A stretch of 64,000 bases of DNA from an uncultured Collinsella sp. (GCA_958370785.1 CATXKN010000009.1:1-64000), one strand, 5' to 3'; numbered from the stretch's first letter, positions 1 to 7,821 are shown. Program-made: numbers and translations. The notes: generated by a model from the letters alone, not told the origin.

Positions 1-53
1 AGTCCCTTGCGGCGTAGTTCTTATTTAAGCCGTCCAAGTTTTGGGGTGCAGTT

Positions 54-79
54 CAATTTGGGACGGGGCTTTTTTAGCT
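54..79. repeat. Fragment of GGGACGGGGC palindrome family
   Basis: The stretch CAATTTGGGACGGGGCTTTT is one arm of the hairpin seen complete at 6293-6378, and recurs at 35986-36015 and 63286-63312. Only one arm is present here, so it is a partial copy. Nothing else recognisable lies in bases 1-120. Confidence 0.6.
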
Positions 80-123
80 ACCGAGCAAATGTGCCCGTTG
101 GGGGAATAGTCGCGCCACTTTGC

Positions 124-192
124 TTGACAACAGGCTAAACTAGCTAATAAACATTTACTCTTCTGTTTAGATTGAATTTGCGGTCGTTTAGT
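124..192 (+). promoter_or_regulatory. Promoter and operator region of the LacI-family gene
   Basis: TTGACA (124-129) is followed at about 16 bp by AATAAA (146-151), a plausible sigma-70 pair. CTAAAC (135-140) and GTTTAG (165-170) form an inverted pair around the -10, and another GTTTAG lies at about 185. The same motifs occur before 1522, 21582 and 22073, so autoregulation by the LacI protein is likely (inference). Confidence 0.5.
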
Positions 193-252
193 TGCCGAGC
201 CACGGGGCGGTCAAGCCACGATGCTCGGCCGCGACCGATGCTAGGGGGAACG

Positions 253-1263
253 ATGGCTAAAGCAAGCGTCCGCGAGATCAGCCGCATTACCGGCTTTTCG
301 CCCGCAACCGTGTCCAACGCGCTCAACCGCAAGCGCAGCGTGAGCGAGGAGACCGCCAAGGTCATCCTGGAGTGCGCGCAGTCGCTTGGCTATCAGCAGT
401 CGACGCAGCTCGAGAGCATCCAGTTTGTGCTTGCGCGCAAGACGGGCGCCATCCTGGACGAGAGCACCTTCCATCCCGCGGTCATCGAGGGCGTGGAGCG
501 CCAGGCGCGTCGCCACGGCATGAGCACGAGCTTTGTCTCGCTCGACTTTAGCGACCTGGACGCCGTGCGCCCGCAGGTCGAGGGCCTGATCGCCGACCCG
601 TCGGCCGCCATCGTGCTGATGGGTACCGAGCTGGGCGAGGAGGACTACGCCCTGTTCGCCGACGCTGCCGCCCACCTGATTGTGCTCGACGGCTGGAGCG
701 ATCGCCAGTACTTCGATGCCGTAGTCATCGCCAACACCGATTCGGTGCTGCGTGCCGTGGATTACCTTATCGAGAAAGGCCACAGGCAAATCGGCTATCT
801 GGCGGGCGACCTTCGGATCCGCAACTTTAAGGACCGCGAGCGCGGCTATCGCCAAGCGCTTGAGGACGCGGGCCTCGAGGCCAATCCGGCATGGCGTGTC
901 ACGTTGGGCACCACGCTCGAGGGTGCCTATCGCGACATGGGCGTGTGGCTCGACAACGTCTCGCGCGACGATCTGCCGACGGCTTTCTTTGCCGAGAACG
1001 ACGTGCTCGCCGTGGGCGCCATGCGCGCGTTCAACGAGCACGGTATTCGCGTGCCCGAGGATGTCTCGATCATCGGCTTTGACGACCTGTCTTTGGGCGC
1101 CTTCTCCAACCCGCCGCTCACCACGGTGCATGTTCCCAAGCACGAGGTGGGCGAGATCGCGGTGCGTCGCCTGGTGGGCAACATCCGCAACCCCAAGAGC
1201 TATACCTGCAAGACGGCCGTGTCGACCTACTTTGTCGAGCGCCAGAGCGTGTGCGAGATCTAG
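253..1263 (+). CDS. LacI-family transcriptional regulator
   Basis: A 336-residue DNA-binding sugar-responsive repressor. The N-terminal helix-turn-helix reads REISRITGFSPATVSNALN, the standard LacI signature, followed by a hinge and a periplasmic-binding-protein-like effector domain to the C-terminus (GFDD, TTVHVP near the end). The ATG at 253 is chosen because AGGGGG at 243-248 gives a good ribosome site and HTH proteins of this family begin just before this helix; upstream in-frame starts add a sequence unlike the family. It precedes, in the same direction, an isomerase/transketolase/kinase operon and probably controls it. GTAAAC/GTTTAC boxes upstream of itself and that operon are candidate operators. 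The effector is unknown; a phosphorylated or free pentose/ketose is a guess from context. Confidence 0.9.
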   Translation: MAKASVREISRITGFSPATVSNALNRKRSVSEETAKVILECAQSLGYQQSTQLESIQFVLARKTGAILDESTFHPAVIEGVERQARRHGMSTSFVSLDFSDLDAVRPQVEGLIADPSAAIVLMGTELGEEDYALFADAAAHLIVLDGWSDRQYFDAVVIANTDSVLRAVDYLIEKGHRQIGYLAGDLRIRNFKDRERGYRQALEDAGLEANPAWRVTLGTTLEGAYRDMGVWLDNVSRDDLPTAFFAENDVLAVGAMRAFNEHGIRVPEDVSIIGFDDLSLGAFSNPPLTTVHVPKHEVGEIAVRRLVGNIRNPKSYTCKTAVSTYFVERQSVCEI

Positions 1264-1327
1264 GCGAAGAAAACGCCGGGGCGCAGGGCGGCAAAGCTCG
1301 CTAAGGCAGCCATATCTAACGCTACTA

Positions 1328-1355
1328 AGAGAGGGTCCTTCGGGGCCCTCTTTTT
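1328..1355 (+). terminator. Rho-independent terminator after LacI gene
   Basis: GAGGGTCC-ttc-GGGGCCCTC stem followed by TTTTTG. It separates the regulator from the sugar operon. Confidence 0.8.
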
Positions 1356-1410
1356 GTTTCCCTTGTATGTTCAGTTTGTTTGCATACCGTTTAGGCTGAT
1401 TTCTCTACCG

Positions 1411-1502
1411 TTTACGGGACTTTCGCGCTAGACTATTAAACAAAAGAGTAAAACATTTAGTAAACAGAACAAAACGAAACATGCGTCTGTTTACTGAACA
1501 TG
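1411..1502 (+). promoter_or_regulatory. Promoter and operators of isomerase operon
   Basis: TTTACG (1411-1416), a 17-bp spacer and TATTAA (1434-1439) form a promoter. Downstream lies a 10-bp inverted repeat AGTAAACAGA (1459-1468) / TCTGTTTACT (1486-1495), with further GTAAA-type half-sites between. Position after the -10 suits repression. Confidence 0.6.
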
Positions 1503-1521
1503 TGATTAGGGGAGGACGTAC

Positions 1522-2922
1522 ATGGACAAGATCAAGCTCGGCTTTGTGCCCACGCGCCGCAGCATCTTTAGCGCGCCGGACGCGATCAAGTATCGCGGCC
1601 TGACGGCTGATCGCCTGCGCGAGATCGGCGTCGACATCGTGGATATCGACGACATCAATGACGAGGGCCTGCTGTTCGACGACAGCCACATTGAGCCTAT
1701 CGTCAAGAAATTCCGCGCCGAGGGCGTCGATGGCATTATGCTGTGCCACGCCAACTTTGGCACCGAGTACGTTTGCGCTCGCCTTGCCCGCGAGCTCGGC
1801 CTGCCCGTGCTGCTGTGGGGCCCGCGCGACGAGCGCCCCGAGCCCGACGGCACGCGCCTGCGCGATAGCCAGTGCGGTCTGTTCGCCACCGGCAAGGTCC
1901 TGCGCCGCTTCCAGGTTCCCTTCACCTACATGACCAACTGCCGCCTGACCGACCCCGAGTTCGAGCGCGGCGTTTGGGACTTTTTGGCCGTTTGCAACGT
2001 GGTCAAGACCTTCAAGCACACCCGCATCCTGCAGATGGCCACCCGTCCATTCGACTTCTGGTCGACCATGTGCAACGAGGGCGAGCTGCTCGAGAAGTTC
2101 AACATCCAGCTTTCGCCTATCCCCATGACCGAACTTGTCCAGGCTGTGCGCGACGCCCAGGCCGACGAGCAGGCCATGGCCGCCATGCTTGCCCACATCA
2201 ACGACAGCTTTGAGATCTGCATCCCCGAGGACAAGGTCCCCGCGGTCGCCGGTCTTGCCATCGCCATGAAGCGCTTGGTCGAGAAGTATGGCTGCAACGC
2301 CGGTGCCATTCAGTGCTGGAACGCTCTGCAGGACGAGCTGGGCATTATGCCCTGCGCCGCCAACGCCATCCTCAACGAGATGGGCATTCCTATCGTATGC
2401 GAGACCGATATCCACGGCGCCATCACCGCGCTGATGGTCGAGGCCGCCGACCTGGGCCGTCACCGCGGCATGTTCGCCGACTGGACCGTGCGCCATCCCG
2501 ATAACGAGAACGGCGAGCTGCTGCAGCATTGCGGCCCCTGGCCCTGCAGCTGCGCGGCCGTCAAGCCCAAGCTCACCTACCCGCTGGCTTTCGATCACCC
2601 CGGCGCGCTGACGGCCGAGGCCAAGCACGGCGACCTCACCCTTGCCCGCTTTGACGGCGACAACGGCGAGTACTCGCTGCTGCTGGGCAATGCCCGCGGC
2701 ATCGACGGCCCGGCCGGCATGGGCACCTACCTGTGGGTCGAGGTCGACAACCTCAAGCGCCTCGAGGCCAAGATCGTCGAGGGCCCCTACATCCACCACT
2801 GCGTCGCTATTCACGCCAACGTGGTGCCGGTGCTCTACGAGGCGTGCAAGTACATCGGCATTGCCCCCGACCTGTACGACCCGATTGAAGAAGACGTCAA
2901 AGCCTACCTGCGAGGAGAGTAG
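1522..2922 (+). CDS. L-fucose/L-arabinose isomerase family protein
   Basis: A 466-residue member of the FucI/AraA-type aldose-ketose isomerase superfamily (C-terminal FucI-like fold), cytosolic. The motif CETDIHGAIT (from residue 293) sits where the family places its metal-binding acidic residues; WGPRDERPEPDG and a C-terminal HHCVAIH are also typical. The protein is shorter than E. coli FucI (about 590), as in the broad 'fucose isomerase-like' group, so substrate cannot be read off. A clear ribosome site GGGGAGG precedes ATG 1522. Two bases separate its stop from the transketolase N-subunit, and an FGGY kinase follows, implying isomerisation of an aldose to a ketose, phosphorylation, and carbon-carbon transfer. 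Substrate assignment is open. Confidence 0.85.
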   Translation: MDKIKLGFVPTRRSIFSAPDAIKYRGLTADRLREIGVDIVDIDDINDEGLLFDDSHIEPIVKKFRAEGVDGIMLCHANFGTEYVCARLARELGLPVLLWGPRDERPEPDGTRLRDSQCGLFATGKVLRRFQVPFTYMTNCRLTDPEFERGVWDFLAVCNVVKTFKHTRILQMATRPFDFWSTMCNEGELLEKFNIQLSPIPMTELVQAVRDAQADEQAMAAMLAHINDSFEICIPEDKVPAVAGLAIAMKRLVEKYGCNAGAIQCWNALQDELGIMPCAANAILNEMGIPIVCETDIHGAITALMVEAADLGRHRGMFADWTVRHPDNENGELLQHCGPWPCSCAAVKPKLTYPLAFDHPGALTAEAKHGDLTLARFDGDNGEYSLLLGNARGIDGPAGMGTYLWVEVDNLKRLEAKIVEGPYIHHCVAIHANVVPVLYEACKYIGIAPDLYDPIEEDVKAYLRGE

Positions 2923-2924
2923 AA

Positions 2925-3761
2925 ATGGCAACTATCGAAGAGCTTGAATCCCTGCGTTGGGACCTTCGCCGCGATTGCGTCGATATCATCATGGCTGGCG
3001 CCGGCGGCCATATCGGCGGCGACATGTCGGTGATCGATGCCCTCATGACCCTCTACGCCAACCATCTCAACATTTCGCCCGAGACCGTCGACGATCCCAA
3101 CCGCGATCGCTTCGTGCTCTCCAAGGGCCACGCAATGGAGGCCTACTATGCGGTGCTCTGCCACGAGGGCTATCTGGATCTCGATGACGTCAAGGCCCGC
3201 TTCTCCAAGTTCGGCAGCCCCTACATCGGTCACCCCAACAACAAGCTCAAGGGCATCGAGATGAACTCGGGCTCGCTGGGTCACGGCCTGCCCGTGGCCG
3301 TGGGCATGGCGCTCGCCGGCAAGATGGACGGCCGCGACTATCGCGTCTACACCATCATGGGCGACGGCGAGCTTGCCGAGGGTTCGGTCTGGGAGGGCGC
3401 CATGAGCGGCGGCAACTACCAGCTCGATAACCTGTGCGCGCTCGTGGACCGCAACCGCCTGCAGATCAGCGGCAGCACCGAGGACGTTATGAAGCAGGAC
3501 TCGCAGGAGGAGCGCTGGGCAGCCTTCGGATGGAACGTGCTCTCCATTCCGGGCAACGACGTCCGGGCCATCGACGCCGCGCTGACGCTTGCGGCCGAGA
3601 CCTGCGGCAAGCCCACGGTCATCATCCTCAACACGGTGAAGGGCTATGGCTCGCCTGTTATGGAGGACAAGGCCGCCTGGCATCATCACCTGCCCAATGA
3701 TGAGGAATATGCCCAGATCATCGCCGATTTCGCTGCCCATAAGGAGGCCATCAATGGCTAA
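2925..3761 (+). CDS. Transketolase, N-terminal (thiamine-diphosphate) subunit
   Basis: A 278-residue protein equal to the ThDP-binding half of transketolase. GDGE at residues 146-149 with the following asparagine region (DRNRLQISG) is the ThDP/Mg motif; SKGHAMEAYY and SGSLGHGLPVAVG are family signatures. The pyrimidine-binding half is the next gene, so the enzyme is a split transketolase, an arrangement common in anaerobes. Its stop overlaps the next start by 8 bp (ATGGCTAA), indicating translational coupling. It may be a specialised transketolase for the product of the neighbouring isomerase and kinase rather than the housekeeping enzyme; this is inference from operon position. Confidence 0.93.
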   Translation: MATIEELESLRWDLRRDCVDIIMAGAGGHIGGDMSVIDALMTLYANHLNISPETVDDPNRDRFVLSKGHAMEAYYAVLCHEGYLDLDDVKARFSKFGSPYIGHPNNKLKGIEMNSGSLGHGLPVAVGMALAGKMDGRDYRVYTIMGDGELAEGSVWEGAMSGGNYQLDNLCALVDRNRLQISGSTEDVMKQDSQEERWAAFGWNVLSIPGNDVRAIDAALTLAAETCGKPTVIILNTVKGYGSPVMEDKAAWHHHLPNDEEYAQIIADFAAHKEAING

Positions 3762-4695
3762 CAAGATCGCCAATCGCAAGGTTATCTGCGACACGCTGCT
3801 CGAGGCCGCGAAGACCGATAAGGATATCGTCGTCCTGTGCTCCGACTCCCGCGGCTCCGCATCGCTCACGCCGTTCTTTGATCAGTATCCCCAGCAGTCC
3901 GTCGAGGTCGGCATTGCCGAGCAGGACCTGGTGAGCATCGCTGCCGGCATGGCTTCGTGCGGCAAGAAGGCCTGGGCCGCCTCGCCGGCGTCCTTTGTGA
4001 CCACGCGTTCGTATGAGCAGTGCAAGGTCGACGTTTCGTACTCCAACACCAACGTCAAGCTCATCGGCATCTCGGGCGGCGTGTCCTACGGCGCCTTGGG
4101 CATGAGCCATCACTCCGCGCAGGATATCGCCGCCATGAGCGCGATTCCCAACATGCGCGTGTATCTGCCGAGTGACCGCTTCCAGACCGCCGAGCTCGTG
4201 CGCGCCCTGGTAGCCGACAACAAGCCGGCCTACATCCGCGTGGGGCGCAACCCGGTCGAGGACGTGTACGCCGAGGGCGAGTGCCCGTTCCAGATGGATC
4301 GCGCCACCTGGGTGCGTCGCGGCACCGATGTGACGCTCGTCGCCACCGGCGAGATGGTCCGCCACGCCGTGGACGCCGCCGATCTGCTGGCCGAGCAGGG
4401 AATCTCGGCGACGGTGCTCGACATGTACTGCGTCAAGCCGCTCGACGCCGAGACCGTGATCGAGGCCGCCGGCGCCACGCGCGCCGTCGTGACCGTCGAG
4501 GAGCACAGCCCCTTCGGCGGCCTGGGTTCCATGGTCGCGCAGGTGGTGGGCGAGCATTGCCCACGTCCGGTCAAATGCCTCTCCCTGCCCGACGCGCCGG
4601 TCATCACCGGCACGAGCCCCGAGGTCTTTGCGCACTACGGGCTTACCGGCGAAGGCATTGCCAAGACCGTCGCCGAGTTCCTGCCCGCAGAGTAA
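3754..4695 (+). CDS. Transketolase, C-terminal (pyrimidine-binding) subunit
   Basis: A 313-residue partner of the preceding subunit. It contains the PYR domain with the catalytic glutamate motif VEVGIAEQDLVSIAAG, HHSAQDIA, and the C-terminal transketolase domain (VTVEEHSPFGGLGS, LPDAPVITGTSPEVFAHYGL). The ATG at 3754 lies inside the end of the upstream gene with AAGGAGG at 3741-3747 as ribosome site; longer in-frame extension would overlap the N-subunit more than 100 bp. Together the two subunits would form the active heterotetramer that transfers two-carbon ketol units. Confidence 0.93.
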   Translation: MANKIANRKVICDTLLEAAKTDKDIVVLCSDSRGSASLTPFFDQYPQQSVEVGIAEQDLVSIAAGMASCGKKAWAASPASFVTTRSYEQCKVDVSYSNTNVKLIGISGGVSYGALGMSHHSAQDIAAMSAIPNMRVYLPSDRFQTAELVRALVADNKPAYIRVGRNPVEDVYAEGECPFQMDRATWVRRGTDVTLVATGEMVRHAVDAADLLAEQGISATVLDMYCVKPLDAETVIEAAGATRAVVTVEEHSPFGGLGSMVAQVVGEHCPRPVKCLSLPDAPVITGTSPEVFAHYGLTGEGIAKTVAEFLPAE

Positions 4696-4698
4696 CTG

Positions 4699-4733
4699 GA
4701 ATGTGACAAAGGGACCGTCCCTTTGTCACATTC
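4699..4733. repeat. Perfect palindrome, TGTGACAAAGGGAC family
   Basis: GAATGTGACAAAGGGA (4699-4714) is the exact reverse complement of 4718-4733, with a 3-nt loop. It lies between the transketolase and kinase genes and ends with no T-run, so it may be a repeat rather than a terminator. A diverged copy lies at 47239-47272. Confidence 0.85.
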
Positions 4734-4751
4734 GTTTTGAAAGGGGTGGCC

Positions 4752-6242
4752 ATGGGCCGCTACATCATCGGAATCGATCAATCCACGCAGGGCACCAAGG
4801 CGCTGCTGGTGGACGAGGGCGGCCATTTGATTCATCGTGCCGATCGCCCGCATCGCCAGATTGTCAACGAGGCTGGCTGGGTGAGCCATGATCCAGCCGA
4901 GATCGCCGCCAACGTGCTGGCCGTGGCGCGCGCCGTGGTGGAGGAGACCGGGGTCGATCCGGTCGACGTCGCCGGCATCGGCATCTCCAACCAGCGCGAG
5001 ACCACTGTTGCCTGGAGCCGCACGACGGGTGAGCCGCTGTGCGACGCCGTGGTGTGGCAGTGCGCCCGCGCCCGCGAGCTGTGCGACGAGCTGGCCGCGC
5101 GCGAGGGCGTGGCCGAGCTGGTGCGCGACACGACGGGTCTAGTGCTCTCGCCCTACTATCCGGCGGGCAAGATGGCTTGGATCCTCGCGAACGTTCCCGC
5201 TGCTGCCGAGGCCGCGGCGGCGGGCGAGCTGTGCCTGGGCACCATCGATGCCTGGGTGGTCTGGACGCTCACGGGCGGCGCGGAGTTCCGCTGCGACTGG
5301 TCCAACGCCAGCCGCACGCAACTCTTTGACCTGCGCCGTGGCTGCTGGAGCGAGCCAGTGTGCGAGGCCTTTGGCGTCGACGTGGCCTGCCTGCCGCAGG
5401 TGACCGATTCCGATGGCCTGTTCGGCATGACGGACCTGGGCGGCTTTTTGCCGGCGCCCGTGCCCATTCACGGCGTGCTGGGCGACAGCCACGCGGCCTT
5501 GTTCGCGCAGGGCTGCCACAGCCGCGGTATGGCTAAGGCGACCTATGGCACCGGCAGCTCGGTCATGATGAACGTCGGCGACGAGTTCGTTGCCAGCTCG
5601 CACGGGCTTTCGAGCTCGCTCGCATGGCGTATGGACGGCGTGACCGAGTACGTGCTCGAGGGCAACGTGAGCTACGCCGGTGCTGTCAAGACGTGGCTGC
5701 GCGACGATCTGGAGCTCATCAATAACCCCGAGGAAGTTACCGACCTGTGCTACGCTGCCAATCCGGCGAGCCGCGTCTACTTTGTGCCGGCGTTTACCGG
5801 TTTGGGCGCGCCGCACTGGGCGAGTGACGCCGAGGGCTGCGTATTTGGCATGACGCGTACCACGGGTCGCGCGGAGTTCGTGAAGGCCGCCGACGAGTCG
5901 ATCGCCTATCAGATCTTTGACGTAATTGACGCAATGGTCGAGGATTCTGGCGCGGCACTTGCCGAGCTTCGCGTTGACGGCGGCCCCACGCGCGACGCGT
6001 ACCTGATGCAGTTTGAGAGCGACTTGGTTGGCTCGCCCATCCGCATCGCGAGCAATGACGAGATGAGCGGCCTGGGCGCGGCCTGGGCCTGCGGTATTGC
6101 GCTGGGCATGTACACGCGCGATGTCGTCGACGTCTACGGCGCCCGCGGCATCGTGGAGCCGTCGATGCCCGCCGACGAGCGCGCTAAAAAGATCGCCGGC
6201 TGGCGCCACGCCGTGAAATCAACGATTGCCTACACAGCCTAG
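4752..6242 (+). CDS. FGGY-family carbohydrate kinase, glycerol-kinase-like
   Basis: A 496-residue kinase with the two actin-like FGGY domains. GIDQSTQGTKALL is the first ATP/phosphate loop; GISNQRETT, SPYYPAGKM and GVLGDSHAALF match the positions of the substrate-contact residues Arg-Glu, Tyr and Asp of glycerol kinase; YGTGSSVMMN and GGPTRDAYLMQ are the later phosphate motifs. ATG 4752 has AAGGGG at 4741-4746. By sequence it is closer to glycerol kinase than to xylulokinase, yet its operon (isomerase and split transketolase) suggests a ketose substrate. Either a glycerol kinase has been recruited, or the family member acts on a short ketose. A single palindrome separates it from transketolase. 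Confidence 0.85.
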   Translation: MGRYIIGIDQSTQGTKALLVDEGGHLIHRADRPHRQIVNEAGWVSHDPAEIAANVLAVARAVVEETGVDPVDVAGIGISNQRETTVAWSRTTGEPLCDAVVWQCARARELCDELAAREGVAELVRDTTGLVLSPYYPAGKMAWILANVPAAAEAAAAGELCLGTIDAWVVWTLTGGAEFRCDWSNASRTQLFDLRRGCWSEPVCEAFGVDVACLPQVTDSDGLFGMTDLGGFLPAPVPIHGVLGDSHAALFAQGCHSRGMAKATYGTGSSVMMNVGDEFVASSHGLSSSLAWRMDGVTEYVLEGNVSYAGAVKTWLRDDLELINNPEEVTDLCYAANPASRVYFVPAFTGLGAPHWASDAEGCVFGMTRTTGRAEFVKAADESIAYQIFDVIDAMVEDSGAALAELRVDGGPTRDAYLMQFESDLVGSPIRIASNDEMSGLGAAWACGIALGMYTRDVVDVYGARGIVEPSMPADERAKKIAGWRHAVKSTIAYTA

Positions 6243-6251
6243 AATGGTTTT

Positions 6252-6378
6252 TCTGGGACGGGGATTAAAAAATCATTGGTCCTCGTCCCAGGTAGTCAAT
6301 TTGGGACGGGGCTTTTTTGACTGGTATGATTGGTGCGACCATTCGAACCAGCTAAAAGAGCCCGTCCCAATTTGACTA
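6252..6378. repeat. Double palindrome of the GGGACGGGG family before luxS
   Basis: A first hairpin pairs CTGGGACGGGGA with TCCTCGTCCCAG (6254-6291). A second, longer hairpin pairs TAGTCAATTTGGGACGGG (6293-6310) with CCCGTCCCAATTTGACTA (6361-6378), its inner part closing on CTGG/CCAG. The run of six Ts inside the left arm could terminate transcription from the kinase operon. The element ends three bases before the luxS ribosome site. Confidence 0.75.
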
Positions 6379-6393
6379 TCGAGAGGATCTGCC

Positions 6394-6882
6394 ATGGAGC
6401 GCATCGCGAGCTTTTCCGTTGACCATCTGCTGCTTGAGCCCGGCGTGTATGTGAGCCGCATCGACCGCGATCCGGCGACCGGCGCCGCCGTCACCACGTT
6501 TGACCTGCGCCTGACCACGCCCAACAAGGAGCCGGTCATGAACACGGCCGAGTGCCACACCATCGAGCACCTGGGCGCGACGTTCCTTCGCAACCATGCC
6601 GAGTGGTCGAGCCGCATTGTCTACTTTGGCCCCATGGGCTGCCGCACGGGCTTTTACCTCGTCGTGTTTGGTGAGGTGACGAGCGAGGAGATTCTGTCGC
6701 TCGTGCGTGAGCTGTTCGAGTTTGTCGCCGGCTTTGAGGGCGATGTCCCCGGTGCCGCTCCCGAGGAGTGCGGTAACTATCTGGACCAGAACCTCCCCAT
6801 GGCAAACTGGCTCGCACGCCGCTACCTCGACCGCGACCTGGCCGATATCGACGAGAAGCACCTGCATTATCAGCAGGCGTAA
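6394..6882 (+). CDS. luxS: S-ribosylhomocysteine lyase LuxS
   Basis: A 162-residue cytosolic metalloenzyme that cleaves S-ribosylhomocysteine to homocysteine and the AI-2 precursor DPD, part of the activated methyl cycle. Metal ligands His55 and His59 lie in HTIEHLGATFLRN, and Cys126 in ECGNYLDQNL. Cys83 in GPMGCRTGFYL is the catalytic cysteine and Glu58 the second catalytic residue. Length matches the family. ATG 6394 follows GAGAGGA. The gene is monocistronic, bounded by a palindrome upstream and a terminator downstream. Confidence 0.97.
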   Translation: MERIASFSVDHLLLEPGVYVSRIDRDPATGAAVTTFDLRLTTPNKEPVMNTAECHTIEHLGATFLRNHAEWSSRIVYFGPMGCRTGFYLVVFGEVTSEEILSLVRELFEFVAGFEGDVPGAAPEECGNYLDQNLPMANWLARRYLDRDLADIDEKHLHYQQA

Positions 6883-6910
6883 GGGCTTTATCGCCTAAAA
6901 CGCACGGATT

Positions 6911-6943
6911 GGGCGCCTTCGCTTATGCGGGGGCGCCTTTTTG
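6911..6943 (+). terminator. Terminator after luxS
   Basis: GGGCGCCTTCGC / GCGGGGGCGCC stem with G-U pairs, followed by TTTTTG. Confidence 0.7.
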
Positions 6944-6991
6944 TTGAGTGGTCAGGACGAGCGTTCAAAATCGCTCATGTTTGTTCTAGAA

Positions 6992-7017
6992 TGTTCGTAT
7001 AGTCACATTTACGAACA
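6992..7017 (+). promoter_or_regulatory. Inverted repeat operator before DUF4867 gene
   Basis: TGTTCGTA (6992-6999) and TACGAACA (7010-7017) form a perfect 8-bp inverted repeat with a 10-bp spacer, immediately upstream of the ribosome site. A repressor bound here would block the start. TTGTTCTAGAATGTTCG just upstream contributes related half-sites. The regulator is not identified. Confidence 0.55.
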
Positions 7018-7026
7018 GGAGTGAAC

Positions 7027-7671
7027 ATGCATATCTACTCTGTCTCTGATCCCGAGTTCAAGTCCTATGGCCGCGTGTGGGATGACGTTCCGTCCAGCCT
7101 GACCGCTCCACTCGTCGAGGCACTCGCGGCTACGCCCATCCCCGAGGGCAGCAAATACGTGGCCTCCGCGCCCGAGCTCGAGCAGGTTGAGGGCGCCGAC
7201 ACGCTCGGCCTGCTCATGTACGGCGGCCGCCCCTTCCAGCTCGGCTGGTGCAACGGCCACAACACACGACTCAACTGTCTGGAGTATCACCGCGCGAGTG
7301 AGTTTAACCTGGGCGCCCGCGACTTTATCCTGCTCGTGGGGCATCGCTGGGAGATCGAGGACGGAAAGCTCGATACCGCGTTCGTCAAGGCGTTCCGCGT
7401 GCCGGCGGGCAAGGTTGTCGAGGTCTTCAACACCACGCTCCACTACACGCCGTGCATGGTCGATGACGGTGGCTTCCAGGTGATGGTCGCACTGCCGGCA
7501 GGTACCAACGGTCCGCGTCCCGAGGCTGCGGCCGACATGCCTACCACCGGTGACAGCTACTGCTATTGGAAGGCCGACAAGTGGGTTCTCTGCCACGCCG
7601 ACAGCCCCAAGGCAGCCGAAGGCGGCTACGTGGGCCTCATCGGAAAGAACCTCGACATCGCCTGCGACTAG
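7027..7671 (+). CDS. DUF4867 family protein
   Basis: A 214-residue cytosolic protein recognised as DUF4867 from its N-terminus (HIYSVSDPEFKSYGRV) and central block (LGWCNGHNTRLNCLEYHR, FILLVGHRWEI). The many His, Glu and hydrophobic beta segments suggest a cupin-like fold related to ureidoglycolate-lyase-type proteins, but the function is not established. ATG 7027 is preferred over GTG 7021 because AGGAG at 7017-7021 is then correctly spaced. It is a single gene with its own inverted-repeat operator. In related genomes this family tends to accompany sugar genes, which suits the window (family knowledge, held loosely). Confidence 0.75.
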   Translation: MHIYSVSDPEFKSYGRVWDDVPSSLTAPLVEALAATPIPEGSKYVASAPELEQVEGADTLGLLMYGGRPFQLGWCNGHNTRLNCLEYHRASEFNLGARDFILLVGHRWEIEDGKLDTAFVKAFRVPAGKVVEVFNTTLHYTPCMVDDGGFQVMVALPAGTNGPRPEAAADMPTTGDSYCYWKADKWVLCHADSPKAAEGGYVGLIGKNLDIACD

Positions 7672-7679
7672 AATCTTCT

Positions 7680-7736
7680 GTCTCGATCTGTAACATCTAG
7701 CGGGCTAAATCGCCTCTACCTGTTATAGATCGAGAC
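7680..7736. repeat. Palindrome, TCTCGATCTGTAACA family, copy 1
   Basis: TCTCGATCTGTAACA at the left pairs with TGTTATAGATCGAGA at the right around about 26 unmatched bases. Four related copies lie at 7761-7816 and 59811-60034. Confidence 0.8.
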
Positions 7737-7760
7737 AAACTGCAGGGGACAGGCCGAACA

Positions 7761-7816
7761 ATCTCAATCTGTAACACCAGGCCCGGTTTTGGCGGCCTAA
7801 CTGTTACAGATCGAGA
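7761..7816. repeat. Palindrome, TCTCGATCTGTAACA family, copy 2
   Basis: ATCTCAATCTGTAACA on the left and TGTTACAGATCGAGA on the right; the loop (AGGCCCGGTTTTGGCGGCCT) has its own short stem. One G-T difference between arms. Confidence 0.8.
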
Positions 7817-7821
7817 CAAAC

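Noticed and set aside
6252..6393. SAM or SAH riboswitch before luxS
   Set aside because: The region is explained by two palindromic repeats and shows no riboswitch core.
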